Shown: positions 33,685 to 42,436, numbered from the stretch's first letter. The stretch: DNA of 44,913 nt from Bryobacteraceae bacterium (GCA_025928545.1 JAICJH010000054.1:1-44913); one strand, 5' to 3'. The notes: generated by a model from the letters alone, not told the origin. A program made the numbers and translations.

Positions 33685-36600
33685 ATGAAACAACGGTTAC
33701 TTCTGGTCGTTTTTGGGTTTTCACTCTCCCTTTCGGCACAATACTCGTATGATTACTCGCAGAGTCCTGTAGCGTCTGACGTCAGCCATTGGCAGACGAA
33801 CGGCGCGATGACATTTCAATCATTCGGCGTAAGCTTCGGGTCGTCCGCCGGTTCGATGATCTATACGCCTGCAATTTCGGGATCAAGCGCGAACGACTAC
33901 GAAGTTAACACTACGGTTTCTCTTAAATCGGCTGGTGGTATTTATGCGTTGTACTTTCGCGCTAATTCGGCAACCGTCAACGGCTGCACCGCTACCGCTG
34001 CATATATCTCCATCGAATTCAACCTCCAATATTTCTCGGTGGCCTCCGGTTCCCAATACGTTCCTTACACGATAAAGCGATGCTCTGCGGGATCCCTTAC
34101 GACATACCTCTCAAGTAATTACCTGGTCCGGGATGGCATCTCGGTCCGGGCTGTGGTCCACGATTCAGGTGCCAGCACGTATCTCTGCCTTACGGGCGAT
34201 ATTCTCGAATTTGGGCAATGCGCTGTCTTACCGGCCGGGATGTCCGGCAAGCCTGGAATTGGTGGCTCCGGAATTCCTTTAGGCAGCGGGTTCAGCGGCG
34301 CCAAGATCGGCCATTACGATGCCGTAGCTCCAAATCCGGTCGCGCAGCAGTCTGTCAAGACGAGCATTTATGCGACCGAAGCGTCACTGCGCTGGCAGGG
34401 GGCCGCGGATAACCAGAACGGCATAGGCATAGCTGGTTACCATATTACGCGGACGGGCGGGCCGGACGATTGCTATTGGGGGTGGATCGAGTACGACTGG
34501 GACGGGAGCATCATCGACGAAGGAGACTGGACGTGCGTCCCAGAATCTGTCGGAACCTTTACACCTCAGCCTGAGTTGACCGACAATACAGTACAGGCCG
34601 GTTGGACTTACACATACACCGTGGACGCTAGGGATTATCACGGAAACGGGTCCTCCGCGACATCGTTCCAGGTGACCACGCCGCCGTACGGTGCTATCGA
34701 TCCACGACGGATCGGTGTTCGGCCAACCGGCGCTTACTGGGGGGGGGGTGGTGAGCAAATTGACATGTTGAGCGGCAACCTCAATTTCACGCAGCCATTG
34801 GTCAGCGCCCAGCTTCGAGGTGGCGGGAAGGCGTCGGTTTCTCTCTCATATAATTCCCAGAATTGGCGCAACGATAACGGTGAAAACTGGCAACTCGGCG
34901 CCGATGTCGGATACGGATTTGGATGGAAAGTTCAATTTGGATCTCTGACCCCCTATTATTCGTTGTCCTGGTACATGGGGATAGATCACTACATTCTGAC
35001 AGACGCCACAGGCGCCGAATACCGCGTACAGCCGGGTGTCTACTACGGGTCTACGGACGGGATTTATGCCTTGTTCGATTCAGCTACCAATGAACTGCAT
35101 TTCCCCGACGGCACTTTCTGGGTTATGGGTTCGTTATCCAGCGGCGCGGAACAGGACGCCGGAACGATGTATCCCACGATAATTGAGGATGTTTCGGGAA
35201 ACCAGATTCTAATCAGCTACGATTCCGGGGCCGGACTCGCCCAACCGAATACGAGCGCTCGCATCACGGCTATCGAGGATGTTCGCGCCACAGGCTGTCC
35301 GTCGACTCCGGCTCCGAATGTTGTCAATTGCACGACGTATGCGTTTTCATACAGCTACGATAGTTCGGGTGCGCACCTGACATCAATCACGAACACGATC
35401 GGGACAAGCGAGTCGTATGTTTTCCACTACGGCGCAAGTCAGACTCTTGCGCCGCCGTTCGGCTACGACCCACTCTTCTCCGGAATCATTACGTCGCATC
35501 TCTCGTCAATAGATTTGCCGACCGGAACGTCTTTTTCGTTCAGCTACGATACAGCGGGCGCCGGAGAGCTTGTCCAGGCTTCCTTTCCGTTCGGCGGCCA
35601 TCTGCGCTGGGCGTACTTCAGTGACGCCTACAGCGGCTCGCGCTATCTCCGGGGGGTAAGTACGCGTTACCTGGCGGCCGATTCGGCAGGGGCGACAGAA
35701 TGGTCCTATCCGCTCATCTGGGATGACGCATCCGGCAGCGCTACCCACGTCAGCACGAAACTGGTCGACGCGAGCGGTGTGGGCGCCAAAGTCTGGAAAT
35801 TCTTTCCAGCATTCTCAAGCGGACCAACGGGATATTTGGCCGAATTTCTGCAGCTCGCCTCTGCGAGTAGCTCGGCTTCGGCCCTCCACGACCTCTATAC
35901 ATGGTCCTCGGGAGGGAGCTGGTACATCTCCTCTCACACGTCGATTCGCGACGAAGGTACCGCGAACCAAAAATCCGCGCTGACGACTCAGACGATCGAC
36001 TCGTGGGGAAACGTGACGCAATCGGCTATATATCCCTTTAACAACACCACTGTACCGATTCGGACCTACACGAACACGTATCTCAGCGCCCCCCTTTACG
36101 CAACCAACTACATCTTCAATCGTCTGCTGAAAACTGTTTTGAATTCCTCTATAACGCTGGTCCAGAATTACTATGACGGCCATTCGGTCAGCGGCCAGCC
36201 AGCCTATCCGTGTCCGGGAAGTTGGAGCGGAGTGACTCCATCCGGCTATTTGGCCTCCAATGCCACTGATCTTTCACCGCCTATTCCTTTTGCAAATCGC
36301 GGTTTTCTGAGCGCGAGCGTAAATCCAGCCACGAAAACCTGCAACGCCTACTTCATTTACGGCGCTATTTCGTCGACCAATCGATCAGACGGCCTTACTG
36401 TCGATAGCACCCCAAGTTCCTTGAACAATTACGCCGCGCCGCAGTCAATCACCACGCAGTCATCCAACCAGTCGCTGTCCTACAACGCGTTTCTCGGCGT
36501 GACGCAGACAACGGGGTTGCACGGCGAGCAGATGACCATGACCTACGATACGCTGGGCCGTCCATCCACGGCGACCTCACCTTATGGAACGCCCGGTACT

Positions 36601-39510
36601 CCCACGGTGACCTATTCCTATTCCGCCTCGGGCATCATTCCTGCCTGGCAGCAAAAAACAGGGCCGGACGGCGTTACGATCACCGCGCTCGATGGGCTGG
36701 GACGAACCATTCGGGTGCAGCGAGGCTCGGACGCCACGCACATTCAATCGATTATCGACACTGTTTATTCGCCATGCGCCTGTTCCCCGATGGGGAAAGT
36801 GCAAAAAGTATCGCAGCCATACGCGCCGGGTTCCTCCACCGTCAATTGGACCGTTTACACCTATGACGGCCTTGGCCGGCCGGTTGCGATCCAGCAACCG
36901 GATGGTGCCAGTACAGTGACTTATTCATATTCCGGAGATAAAACGACGGTTACTGACCCGGCGGGCAAATGGAAACAGTCAACGTCAGATGTTTTGGGAA
37001 ATGTCATTGTGGCAGTTGAGCCCGACCCGGGCAACCAGCCTTCTGGCACGCTGACAACCGTCTACGCCTACGACTGGATGAATAATGTGTCGCAGGTCAC
37101 GACCACCCGCGGCTCAACAACTCAAGTGAGGTCATTTGGTTACTACAATACCGGGAAACTAGCCTGGGCATCGAATCCGGAGAACGGTACAACAAATTTG
37201 TATTACAATGCCGACCTTACTCTTTCCTACCAATTTGACGCCCGGGGACAGGAAACGGTCTATACATACGACAGTCAGAAGCGCGTGGTCATGGTTCAGC
37301 GATTTGTAAGCGGTGCGGAAGATATCTGTCAGCGAGTCGCGTATTCGTACGACACGAACCCTTACAACTCGGGTTTCAGCCAGAACGGTGCATCCAGACT
37401 GACGGCGGTCGCGTATGGTCCAGTAAACGCTTCTGGGCAATCCTGTATTCCTGGTGTGGCTCCGACAACATATGTGGAGATGTATTCGTACCACCCGGCT
37501 GGGGCAGTTATTTCAAAGCGTCTTCAGGCGACCCGAAACGGGATCACCTCTAATCTGGACGTGAGCTACACCTACGATTCCGCGGGAAGGAATACGACTA
37601 CAACTTATCCGATGGCCGCTCCCTTCGGCTCGGCATCTTATCCTGCCGGGGCAACTACTTTCACATCAGCCTTCGATTCAATGGGCCGTGTCAACGGTTT
37701 GGTTGATAGCAACGGCTGGACTTGGGTGCAGGGTGTGCAGTATGACTACGCAGGCCGTCTGACAAATCTTCAATATCTCGTAGGTTCTGCCGTCTATACT
37801 ACTGAATCAATGGGGTACAACGGCAATTCTCAGCTAACATCACTCAACTGGACAACGACATCAGGATACGGTCCTACAGGCGGGATTCAGTACTTCTATT
37901 CCGCGACCCAGAATAACGGGCAAATTACTCAGGCTATCGATACATTGTCGAATGAGACGATCACATATGGCTATGACCCTCTGAAGCGCGTTGTGTCGGC
38001 GGCATCGAACCCGATTAGCGGAACCTCGCCGGCAGCCTGGACACAATCGTTTCAGTACGACGGTTTTGGAAATCTGACATCGAAAATCCTGAACGGGATC
38101 ACGAACACAATTGGCGTCGATCCGGCGACGAACCGGCTCAGCGGCACCAGCTATGACGCGAATGGGAACATGACGTCCGGCGCGGGTGCGACATTCACTT
38201 ACGATGTGGCGAACCAGCTTTCATCCGCTGCGGCGATTTCAGGTGGGACCGAATATTACTCCTATTCGCCCGACGGTCAGCGTGTCTACCGCCTGAAAGC
38301 CAACGGATCGACAGAAGAGTGGACTTTCTACGGCGCAATGGGCGAGCGGCTTGGTGTTTATTCTTTGGGTACGAGCGGCGGATTCCAGCCGCTGCGTACC
38401 AATGTCGCATTTGGCGGATCGACAATACTCGATTCCTGTAACGCGGTATTCCTTGATCGGTTGGGCACCAACCGTGCGAGCGGCGCGCGGTTCTATCCTT
38501 ATGGGGAGGAAATTACGTCCACGACCGGAGACCGGCTGAAATTCGCCGGGTACCTGCGCGATGCATATACCGGATTGGATCTTGCCGATGAGCAGTATTA
38601 CGCTTCGGTTTATGGCCGATTCAACTCGCCCTTGCCCGGCGCTTCAAGGCAAAGCGCATACACCTATGGCGGAGACGACCCGGTTAACGATCCATATGGC
38701 GACAACCTCGGCAATGTGTCCTACCCGCCCAACGGGCCGGCGGACCAATCTGGTGGCGTTGCCTCGGCGTATCCTGAGGTTAGCTCCCCGACTTGTGCGG
38801 GCACGGTGCTGTTCGGTTTTTCAGGTGTCGGCGACGGAACCACTATCGGTCAACTTATGGCGGGCAACTCAGACTTATCTACATTTAGCAAAACTATTTT
38901 TGCTGAATCAACGATTGGATACAGCGTCGAAGATTCGATCGAGAAAGCAGCAATTGCCGCCGTAATCATGAACCGCTGGCAGTTCGTGAATGGAAACTTC
39001 GACCTTTACAACGGATCCGTCTATGACGCGGGCTCGGGGAAAGTTCGGGTTGTCCCCGATTGGGGCAATCGGGATTCCTCCGTCGCGTCGATCGTCTATG
39101 CTCCGGGACCACAGTTCCAGGTATGGGCGTCGCCCGGTGTTCTCTCCCCCAGTTCGGTAAGTCGGCTCAACGGAGCCGAGAATAAAGACCAACTTTCGAT
39201 TGACTGCTTCTCACTCGTACAGTCGATAGGCACCGCGGACGAGTTTTGGGCAGCCCGTAATCAGCATACCTTGTACACGGATTCACAGTTCGGCTTGACG
39301 TACACCAGTTTCGGCTCGGGTAAGAACAATGCCAATAAAAGTACCTACGAGAGCACGATCGGGAGCTATGGAAGCAATAATGTGTTTTACGGTGTCGACA
39401 GATTGCAAATCTGGTTGCCCGGGCTCCCGCTGCCCGTCATTCCGGTGACTCCCCGCCCGCCACGCCGTCCTGTTCTTCCGCCTCGTCCCCGCTCGCCCGT
39501 ACGCAGATAG
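33685..39510 (+). CDS. Secreted RHS/YD-repeat protein with C-terminal SleB/CwlJ-like hydrolase domain
   Basis: A 1941-aa protein. A Sec signal peptide (about 1-18) is followed by a concanavalin/laminin-G-like region (~20-215), an FN3-like domain (~225-330), and the RHS shell opening with GEQIDMLSGNLNFTQPL. About a dozen YD repeats follow (YTYDGLGRPVAIQQPDG, FQYDGFGNLTSKI and others). The RHS core (FYPYGEEITSTTGDRLKFAG...YGRFNSP) ends in the processing-type motif DPYG (1669-1672). The last ~269 residues differ: TIFAESTIGYSVEDS (E1741), AAIAAVIMNRW and IVYAPGPQFQVW (Q1810-F1811) resemble the SleB/CwlJ cell-wall hydrolase (Hydrolase_2) signature; a Pro/Arg-rich tail closes the chain. A polymorphic toxin attacking peptidoglycan is inferred. 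GAGG precedes the ATG. A run of ten G lies at 34739-34748. Confidence 0.88.
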   Translation: MKQRLLLVVFGFSLSLSAQYSYDYSQSPVASDVSHWQTNGAMTFQSFGVSFGSSAGSMIYTPAISGSSANDYEVNTTVSLKSAGGIYALYFRANSATVNGCTATAAYISIEFNLQYFSVASGSQYVPYTIKRCSAGSLTTYLSSNYLVRDGISVRAVVHDSGASTYLCLTGDILEFGQCAVLPAGMSGKPGIGGSGIPLGSGFSGAKIGHYDAVAPNPVAQQSVKTSIYATEASLRWQGAADNQNGIGIAGYHITRTGGPDDCYWGWIEYDWDGSIIDEGDWTCVPESVGTFTPQPELTDNTVQAGWTYTYTVDARDYHGNGSSATSFQVTTPPYGAIDPRRIGVRPTGAYWGGGGEQIDMLSGNLNFTQPLVSAQLRGGGKASVSLSYNSQNWRNDNGENWQLGADVGYGFGWKVQFGSLTPYYSLSWYMGIDHYILTDATGAEYRVQPGVYYGSTDGIYALFDSATNELHFPDGTFWVMGSLSSGAEQDAGTMYPTIIEDVSGNQILISYDSGAGLAQPNTSARITAIEDVRATGCPSTPAPNVVNCTTYAFSYSYDSSGAHLTSITNTIGTSESYVFHYGASQTLAPPFGYDPLFSGIITSHLSSIDLPTGTSFSFSYDTAGAGELVQASFPFGGHLRWAYFSDAYSGSRYLRGVSTRYLAADSAGATEWSYPLIWDDASGSATHVSTKLVDASGVGAKVWKFFPAFSSGPTGYLAEFLQLASASSSASALHDLYTWSSGGSWYISSHTSIRDEGTANQKSALTTQTIDSWGNVTQSAIYPFNNTTVPIRTYTNTYLSAPLYATNYIFNRLLKTVLNSSITLVQNYYDGHSVSGQPAYPCPGSWSGVTPSGYLASNATDLSPPIPFANRGFLSASVNPATKTCNAYFIYGAISSTNRSDGLTVDSTPSSLNNYAAPQSITTQSSNQSLSYNAFLGVTQTTGLHGEQMTMTYDTLGRPSTATSPYGTPGTPTVTYSYSASGIIPAWQQKTGPDGVTITALDGLGRTIRVQRGSDATHIQSIIDTVYSPCACSPMGKVQKVSQPYAPGSSTVNWTVYTYDGLGRPVAIQQPDGASTVTYSYSGDKTTVTDPAGKWKQSTSDVLGNVIVAVEPDPGNQPSGTLTTVYAYDWMNNVSQVTTTRGSTTQVRSFGYYNTGKLAWASNPENGTTNLYYNADLTLSYQFDARGQETVYTYDSQKRVVMVQRFVSGAEDICQRVAYSYDTNPYNSGFSQNGASRLTAVAYGPVNASGQSCIPGVAPTTYVEMYSYHPAGAVISKRLQATRNGITSNLDVSYTYDSAGRNTTTTYPMAAPFGSASYPAGATTFTSAFDSMGRVNGLVDSNGWTWVQGVQYDYAGRLTNLQYLVGSAVYTTESMGYNGNSQLTSLNWTTTSGYGPTGGIQYFYSATQNNGQITQAIDTLSNETITYGYDPLKRVVSAASNPISGTSPAAWTQSFQYDGFGNLTSKILNGITNTIGVDPATNRLSGTSYDANGNMTSGAGATFTYDVANQLSSAAAISGGTEYYSYSPDGQRVYRLKANGSTEEWTFYGAMGERLGVYSLGTSGGFQPLRTNVAFGGSTILDSCNAVFLDRLGTNRASGARFYPYGEEITSTTGDRLKFAGYLRDAYTGLDLADEQYYASVYGRFNSPLPGASRQSAYTYGGDDPVNDPYGDNLGNVSYPPNGPADQSGGVASAYPEVSSPTCAGTVLFGFSGVGDGTTIGQLMAGNSDLSTFSKTIFAESTIGYSVEDSIEKAAIAAVIMNRWQFVNGNFDLYNGSVYDAGSGKVRVVPDWGNRDSSVASIVYAPGPQFQVWASPGVLSPSSVSRLNGAENKDQLSIDCFSLVQSIGTADEFWAARNQHTLYTDSQFGLTYTSFGSGKNNANKSTYESTIGSYGSNNVFYGVDRLQIWLPGLPLPVIPVTPRPPRRPVLPPRPRSPVRR
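34739..34748 (+). repeat. Homopolymer G10 inside the RHS gene
   Basis: Ten consecutive G bases encode the end of a Trp codon and three glycines, near residue 352-355, between the FN3-like domain and the RHS shell. As sequenced the frame stays open. Gain or loss of one G would truncate the protein before the RHS shell and toxin domain. Confidence 0.85.
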
Positions 39511-39518
39511 GAGCAGCC

Positions 39519-40268
39519 ATGCGCATAGCCATAATCACGTTCGCGCTCTCAGCGGTACTGTATGCCCAAACGCCGGCTGATACAAGAGCCGCGACAATTC
39601 CCAGTGCCTTGGCTTGGTTCTCCGTCTGGCAGAGCACGGAGTCCGGTCGCGCGAAAACTCAGGAGTGTAAGGGCCAGGTCAAAGGAACCCGTTACAGCGT
39701 AAGATGTGATCCGCTCGGCGTTATTTTCGGAGGTGATACAGACGGAACCGGTCATTGTTCGGTCCTGTCGATGCGGCCGGTCGTCGCTCCTGACGACCTC
39801 GCATATGTTCCAACAGGTGGGATAGGCGCCTATCATCCTCCCGATCCGACGGTCACCCCCGTACCCTTGGTTCTCTTGGTCGGGCCTCCAAGCCCTCCTC
39901 CGATTGGGGATTGCCCGGAACTTGGCAAGGGGGACGCCATGGTGCATTTCAAAATGCCCCCCGCGATTCGGGGATTCAGCACCGAACTTACGGCGACCGT
40001 GGCAAGGGTCGCCGCCGCAACAGGACTTGGTCCCGCTTCAGGCTGCATCTTGCGCTATCCGAAGGTCCGGGCAGGCGATCCCCTCGCCGATGTCTATGAA
40101 GTCTGCGCAGGAGTTGTGAAGTATGTTTATGAATTCCGGATTACCGGTGGCAAAGTCGCCGATTACCCATTCTGGACGTATATGATCGAGAAGAAAGATC
40201 TGCCTGCCGGTTCCGAAAAGCGGTTAGCGAACCCGGAACTCTGGTCGGGAACTTCCAATTCCCAATAA
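39519..40268 (+). CDS. Secreted cysteine-containing protein after the RHS gene, candidate immunity protein
   Basis: A 249-aa protein with a signal peptide (MRIAIITFALSAVLYAQ). The mature part has six or more cysteines (in TQECKG, VRCDPLG, GHCSVLS, GDCPELG, SGCILRY, EVCAGV), fitting a disulfide-stabilised periplasmic protein, with a proline-rich segment around residues 105-130. No known family was recognised. It starts eight bases after the RHS stop with an AGGAG ribosome site, so it is in the same operon. A periplasmic immunity protein would be expected for a toxin that attacks peptidoglycan, but position and export are the only evidence; it could also be an accessory secreted protein. Confidence 0.65.
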   Translation: MRIAIITFALSAVLYAQTPADTRAATIPSALAWFSVWQSTESGRAKTQECKGQVKGTRYSVRCDPLGVIFGGDTDGTGHCSVLSMRPVVAPDDLAYVPTGGIGAYHPPDPTVTPVPLVLLVGPPSPPPIGDCPELGKGDAMVHFKMPPAIRGFSTELTATVARVAAATGLGPASGCILRYPKVRAGDPLADVYEVCAGVVKYVYEFRITGGKVADYPFWTYMIEKKDLPAGSEKRLANPELWSGTSNSQ

Positions 40269-40475
40269 ACAGACATCTGTGTTGTCAGTTGCGATTTCTA
40301 GCTCGGTGTCCCTCTGTACTTAAACAAAAACTTCAGCCAAACAATATTCCTTGCTAGGTCCGATCCAGACGACACTGACCGGATTCCTCGGGCCCGGCTT
40401 GATAGTCTGCCTTATGTCTCCTTGGCAGTGCATCCTCAGAACAGCTTCGAATTGTAGTGAAACGGAGGATTACAG

Positions 40476-40867
40476 ATGATGGATACAGTCGCCCGCACCT
40501 TCTTCCAGGCTGGAGTCTGGCAGCCCGAATATCTGGATAACTTCCGCGATGAGGTCGGCCGCTTTCACGAGGTGTTGCAGGATTTCGGCGATTTGTTGGA
40601 GCGAGAAACTCCACCCAACGGAATTTCCCTGGAGCAATTGCTCCAGGGCCCTTCGCCGACGCAATGACCCGCGTCGGCCAACTGGCGATGCTGCGCCGCC
40701 TTGCGGGATCGCCTGTGCCTTCTGAGAATTTCATCTTCGCGACGATTCGCGCCGATAACCTGAGCCCGGATCAGGCGGCGCCGGCAGCACCCGATCCTTC
40801 CTGGAATGCGGAATTGCCGCCAACGGCGCCTGGCGTGGGATTACCTGAGAAGTGGTATCAGAAATGA
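40476..40867 (+). pseudogene. Frameshifted C-terminal part of a DinB-family protein
   Basis: Two overlapping short frames (40476-40667 and 40664-40867) together read as one protein. The first ends in EQLLQGP followed by a frame change; the second frame before its ATG reads FADAM, giving QGP-FADAMTRVGQLAMLRRLAGS, which matches the conserved C-terminal helix region of DinB-like (DUF664-type) proteins, often written QGPxADALTHVGQLAMLRRLAGSP. A single-base frameshift near 40650 therefore interrupts the gene. The N-terminal ~80 residues of the usual ~200-aa protein also seem absent, although a GGAGG precedes the first ATG. The upstream gap 40269-40475 shows no further piece. Confidence 0.6.
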
Positions 40868-40868
40868 C

Positions 40869-40885
40869 GGAGCCAGGCGGGCTCC
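40869..40885. terminator. Short hairpin between convergent genes
   Basis: GGAGCC (40869-40874) and GGCTCC (40880-40885) form a 6-bp stem with a 5-base loop between the DinB remnant and the converging antitoxin gene. No T run follows on either strand, so it is only a weak terminator candidate. Confidence 0.25.
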
Positions 40886-40904
40886 AATCGGCCCGATCTT
40901 CAGA

Positions 40905-41147
40905 TCATTGCGAACGTCGGCGTTTTGCGCTGCCCACTGTTTGGGCGGTGTCGGCGAGGAGGCGCAGAGCCCGATTGACGGTCTCGCTGTCGGGAAAAAT
41001 GGCGGAAAGGTCTGGTTCAATCAGCACCAGGTTCGTCGCAGCCGTTGCTTGGCGATAGTATTTGCCGCGAACTCCGCCCGGCAGCTTCGAAAGGTCATAT
41101 TCCTTTCGAAGCTCATTATTGCGCTTCACTGCCGATTCCTTCTTCAT
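40905..41147 (-). CDS. BrnT-associated antitoxin
   Basis: An 80-aa protein with the pattern of antitoxins paired with BrnT (DUF497) toxins: a charged N-terminal part with RKEYDLSKLPGGVRGKYYRQ, then NLVLIEPDLSAIFPDSETVN and RALRLLADTA, a ribbon-helix-helix-like DNA-binding segment. The ATG at 41147 lies inside the toxin's final codons, the usual toxin-antitoxin overlap in this family where the toxin gene comes first. The toxin itself is broken (41116-41234), so the antitoxin is an orphan. A possible operator GTAC-N12-GTAT lies just upstream of the toxin start. Confidence 0.72.
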   Translation of the reverse strand: MKKESAVKRNNELRKEYDLSKLPGGVRGKYYRQATAATNLVLIEPDLSAIFPDSETVNRALRLLADTAQTVGSAKRRRSQ

Positions 41148-41234
41148 ACTGTTTTCGCTCGGTCCGCGTTGCCTTGCGTGCGCCGTGCTTGCTGACGTTT
41201 CCGTAGCTTTTCGAGTATCCCATTCGAACGTCAC
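41116..41234 (-). pseudogene. BrnT (DUF497) toxin with internal deletion and frameshift
   Basis: From a GTG at 41234 the frame encodes MTFEWDTRKA, the hallmark start of BrnT. One base out of frame the sequence continues GNVSKHG, and immediately after it ARKATRTERKQYEEG, the BrnT C-terminal motif, ending at TAA 41116-41118. Thus the start, the N-V-S-K-H-G segment and the C-terminus are all recognisable, but about 60 central codons are missing and one frameshift is present. A normal BrnT is ~90 aa; the toxin cannot be functional. Confidence 0.78.
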
Positions 41235-41245
41235 TCTATCCAGGG

Positions 41246-41265
41246 GTACTGTATCGTTCCTGTAT
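41246..41265. promoter_or_regulatory. Possible operator GTAC-N12-GTAT upstream of brnT remnant
   Basis: GTAC (41246-41249), ATCGTT (41253-41258) and GTAT (41262-41265) lie 12-31 bases before the toxin start on the minus strand. The same order and spacing of GTAC and ATCGTT occurs at 11578-11598, and the 11-mer TACAGTACCCC (minus strand, 41243-41253) also occurs at 12581-12591. Confidence 0.4.
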
Positions 41266-41331
41266 TCGCACGGAGAAAGAAACGCAAAGTACTACCCGTT
41301 GACGAGTTAAAACCAAAGATCCACTGCACCC

Positions 41332-41353
41332 GGGCTTCAGCCCTCGCGAAGCC
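41332..41353. repeat. REP-like hairpin near the islet right edge
   Basis: GGCTTC (41333-41338) pairs with GAAGCC (41348-41353); an alternative stem GGGCT/AGCCC (41332-41336, 41339-41343) shares its left side. It resembles small interspersed palindromes; whether it is repeated elsewhere in the genome cannot be seen here. Confidence 0.3.
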
Positions 41354-41420
41354 AGGCTCTCCTCGTGCCAGTCCCGCAAACTTTCCAGCCAAACATAGAC
41401 CTGGACCTAATCACCGTATT

Positions 41421-41576
41421 ACGCCCGAAGCCGCACCCACGCAATCACCCGGCGATCCCTCCGGACCATCGATCTTCAGCGCTATCCAGAACCAACTTGG
41501 GCTCAGACTCGAATCCGCGAAAGGACCAGGCGAATTCCTCGTAATCGACCACGTGGAAAGACCCTCGCCATATTAA
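41421..41576 (+). pseudogene. 3' remnant of a TIGR03435 family gene
   Basis: The frame ending at TAA 41574-41576 reads TPEAAPTQSPGDPSGPSIFS, then AIQNQLGLRLESAKGPGEFL and VIDHVERPSPY. This is the diagnostic C-terminus of TIGR03435 proteins (compare GPSLFTALQEQLGLRLEPEK in the next gene). No start or upstream family sequence is present. It may be the other half of the 5' remnant at 32953 or a decayed tandem copy. Confidence 0.8.
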
Positions 41577-41633
41577 CCCAACTCAAAGCTGACCTACCGA
41601 AGGCGAGCCGCCTGCATCCATCCTCTTAACGTC

Positions 41634-42365
41634 ATGTTCGGAAAGTGCATTCTGATTGCCGGTTTGGCTGTGGCTGCTCTCAACGCAGCTCCCCCGGCGT
41701 TCGACGTAGCCTCCGTGAAAATCAGCAAAGCTCCCGACGCCGCGGTTCTCTTTACTCCGGGAGCAGCCCGTATACCGAATGCCGGCGGCACTGTAACCCT
41801 CACGAACTGGAGCCTGCGCATGTGCATCGCGGCAGCCTGGGATCTCGACGTAAATCAGATGTCGGGGCCGGCGTGGCTGAGCACCGAACGCTACGATATC
41901 GCCGCCAAAACATCGGCAGGCACAAGCCAGGCCGATCTTCGTCTGATGCTCCAGGAGCTGTTGACCGAGAGGTTCAAACTGGCAACCCATCGCGAGAGCA
42001 AAGAGATTCCGGTCTATGCCATCATGATTGCGAAGGGAGGTCCCAGGCTTCGAGCCAGCACCGGTGACCAGCACCTGCCAGTCATTTTCGCGCCGCCCAC
42101 ACGTTTGATTGGCCAGGGTTCCACTTTGCAGTCTCTGGCCTCGGCGCTGCGGCGCGCGGCAGGCAGGCCCGTGATCGATAAGACCGGTCTCGCCGGAACT
42201 TTCGACTTCACTCTGTCTTACTCGCCCGATGAAGCGGCAACCGATCTTGGGCCATCCCTCTTCACGGCACTTCAGGAACAACTCGGACTTAGACTGGAGC
42301 CGGAGAAATCACCTCTTGAAACCCTGGTAGTTGACCGCGCGGAAAGAGTTCCGACGGAGAACTAA
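41634..42365 (+). CDS. TIGR03435 family secreted protein
   Basis: A 243-aa family member with a signal peptide (about 1-18), the opening AFDVASVKISK, the central NWSLRMCIAAAWDLDVNQMS and STERYDIAAKT, then LTERFKLATHRESKEIPVYA, KTGLAGTFDFTLSYSPDE, and the end GPSLFTALQEQLGLRLEPEK with a terminal RVPTEN. Complete in every family landmark. It lies directly after the 3' remnant of another copy and before a third, so the region 41421-43219 is a tandem array. Confidence 0.92.
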   Translation: MFGKCILIAGLAVAALNAAPPAFDVASVKISKAPDAAVLFTPGAARIPNAGGTVTLTNWSLRMCIAAAWDLDVNQMSGPAWLSTERYDIAAKTSAGTSQADLRLMLQELLTERFKLATHRESKEIPVYAIMIAKGGPRLRASTGDQHLPVIFAPPTRLIGQGSTLQSLASALRRAAGRPVIDKTGLAGTFDFTLSYSPDEAATDLGPSLFTALQEQLGLRLEPEKSPLETLVVDRAERVPTEN

Positions 42366-42436
42366 ACTTGTAGCTCGCCCTTCGATCCAATCTGATGTGA
42401 ACCTCTGCCAGGCCAGTGCGTAATAAGAGAAGTAAT

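Noticed and set aside
40354..40734. 126-codon minus-strand frame opposite the DinB remnant
   Set aside because: No domain and a proline/arginine-rich composition typical of an antisense frame; the plus strand shows DinB similarity.
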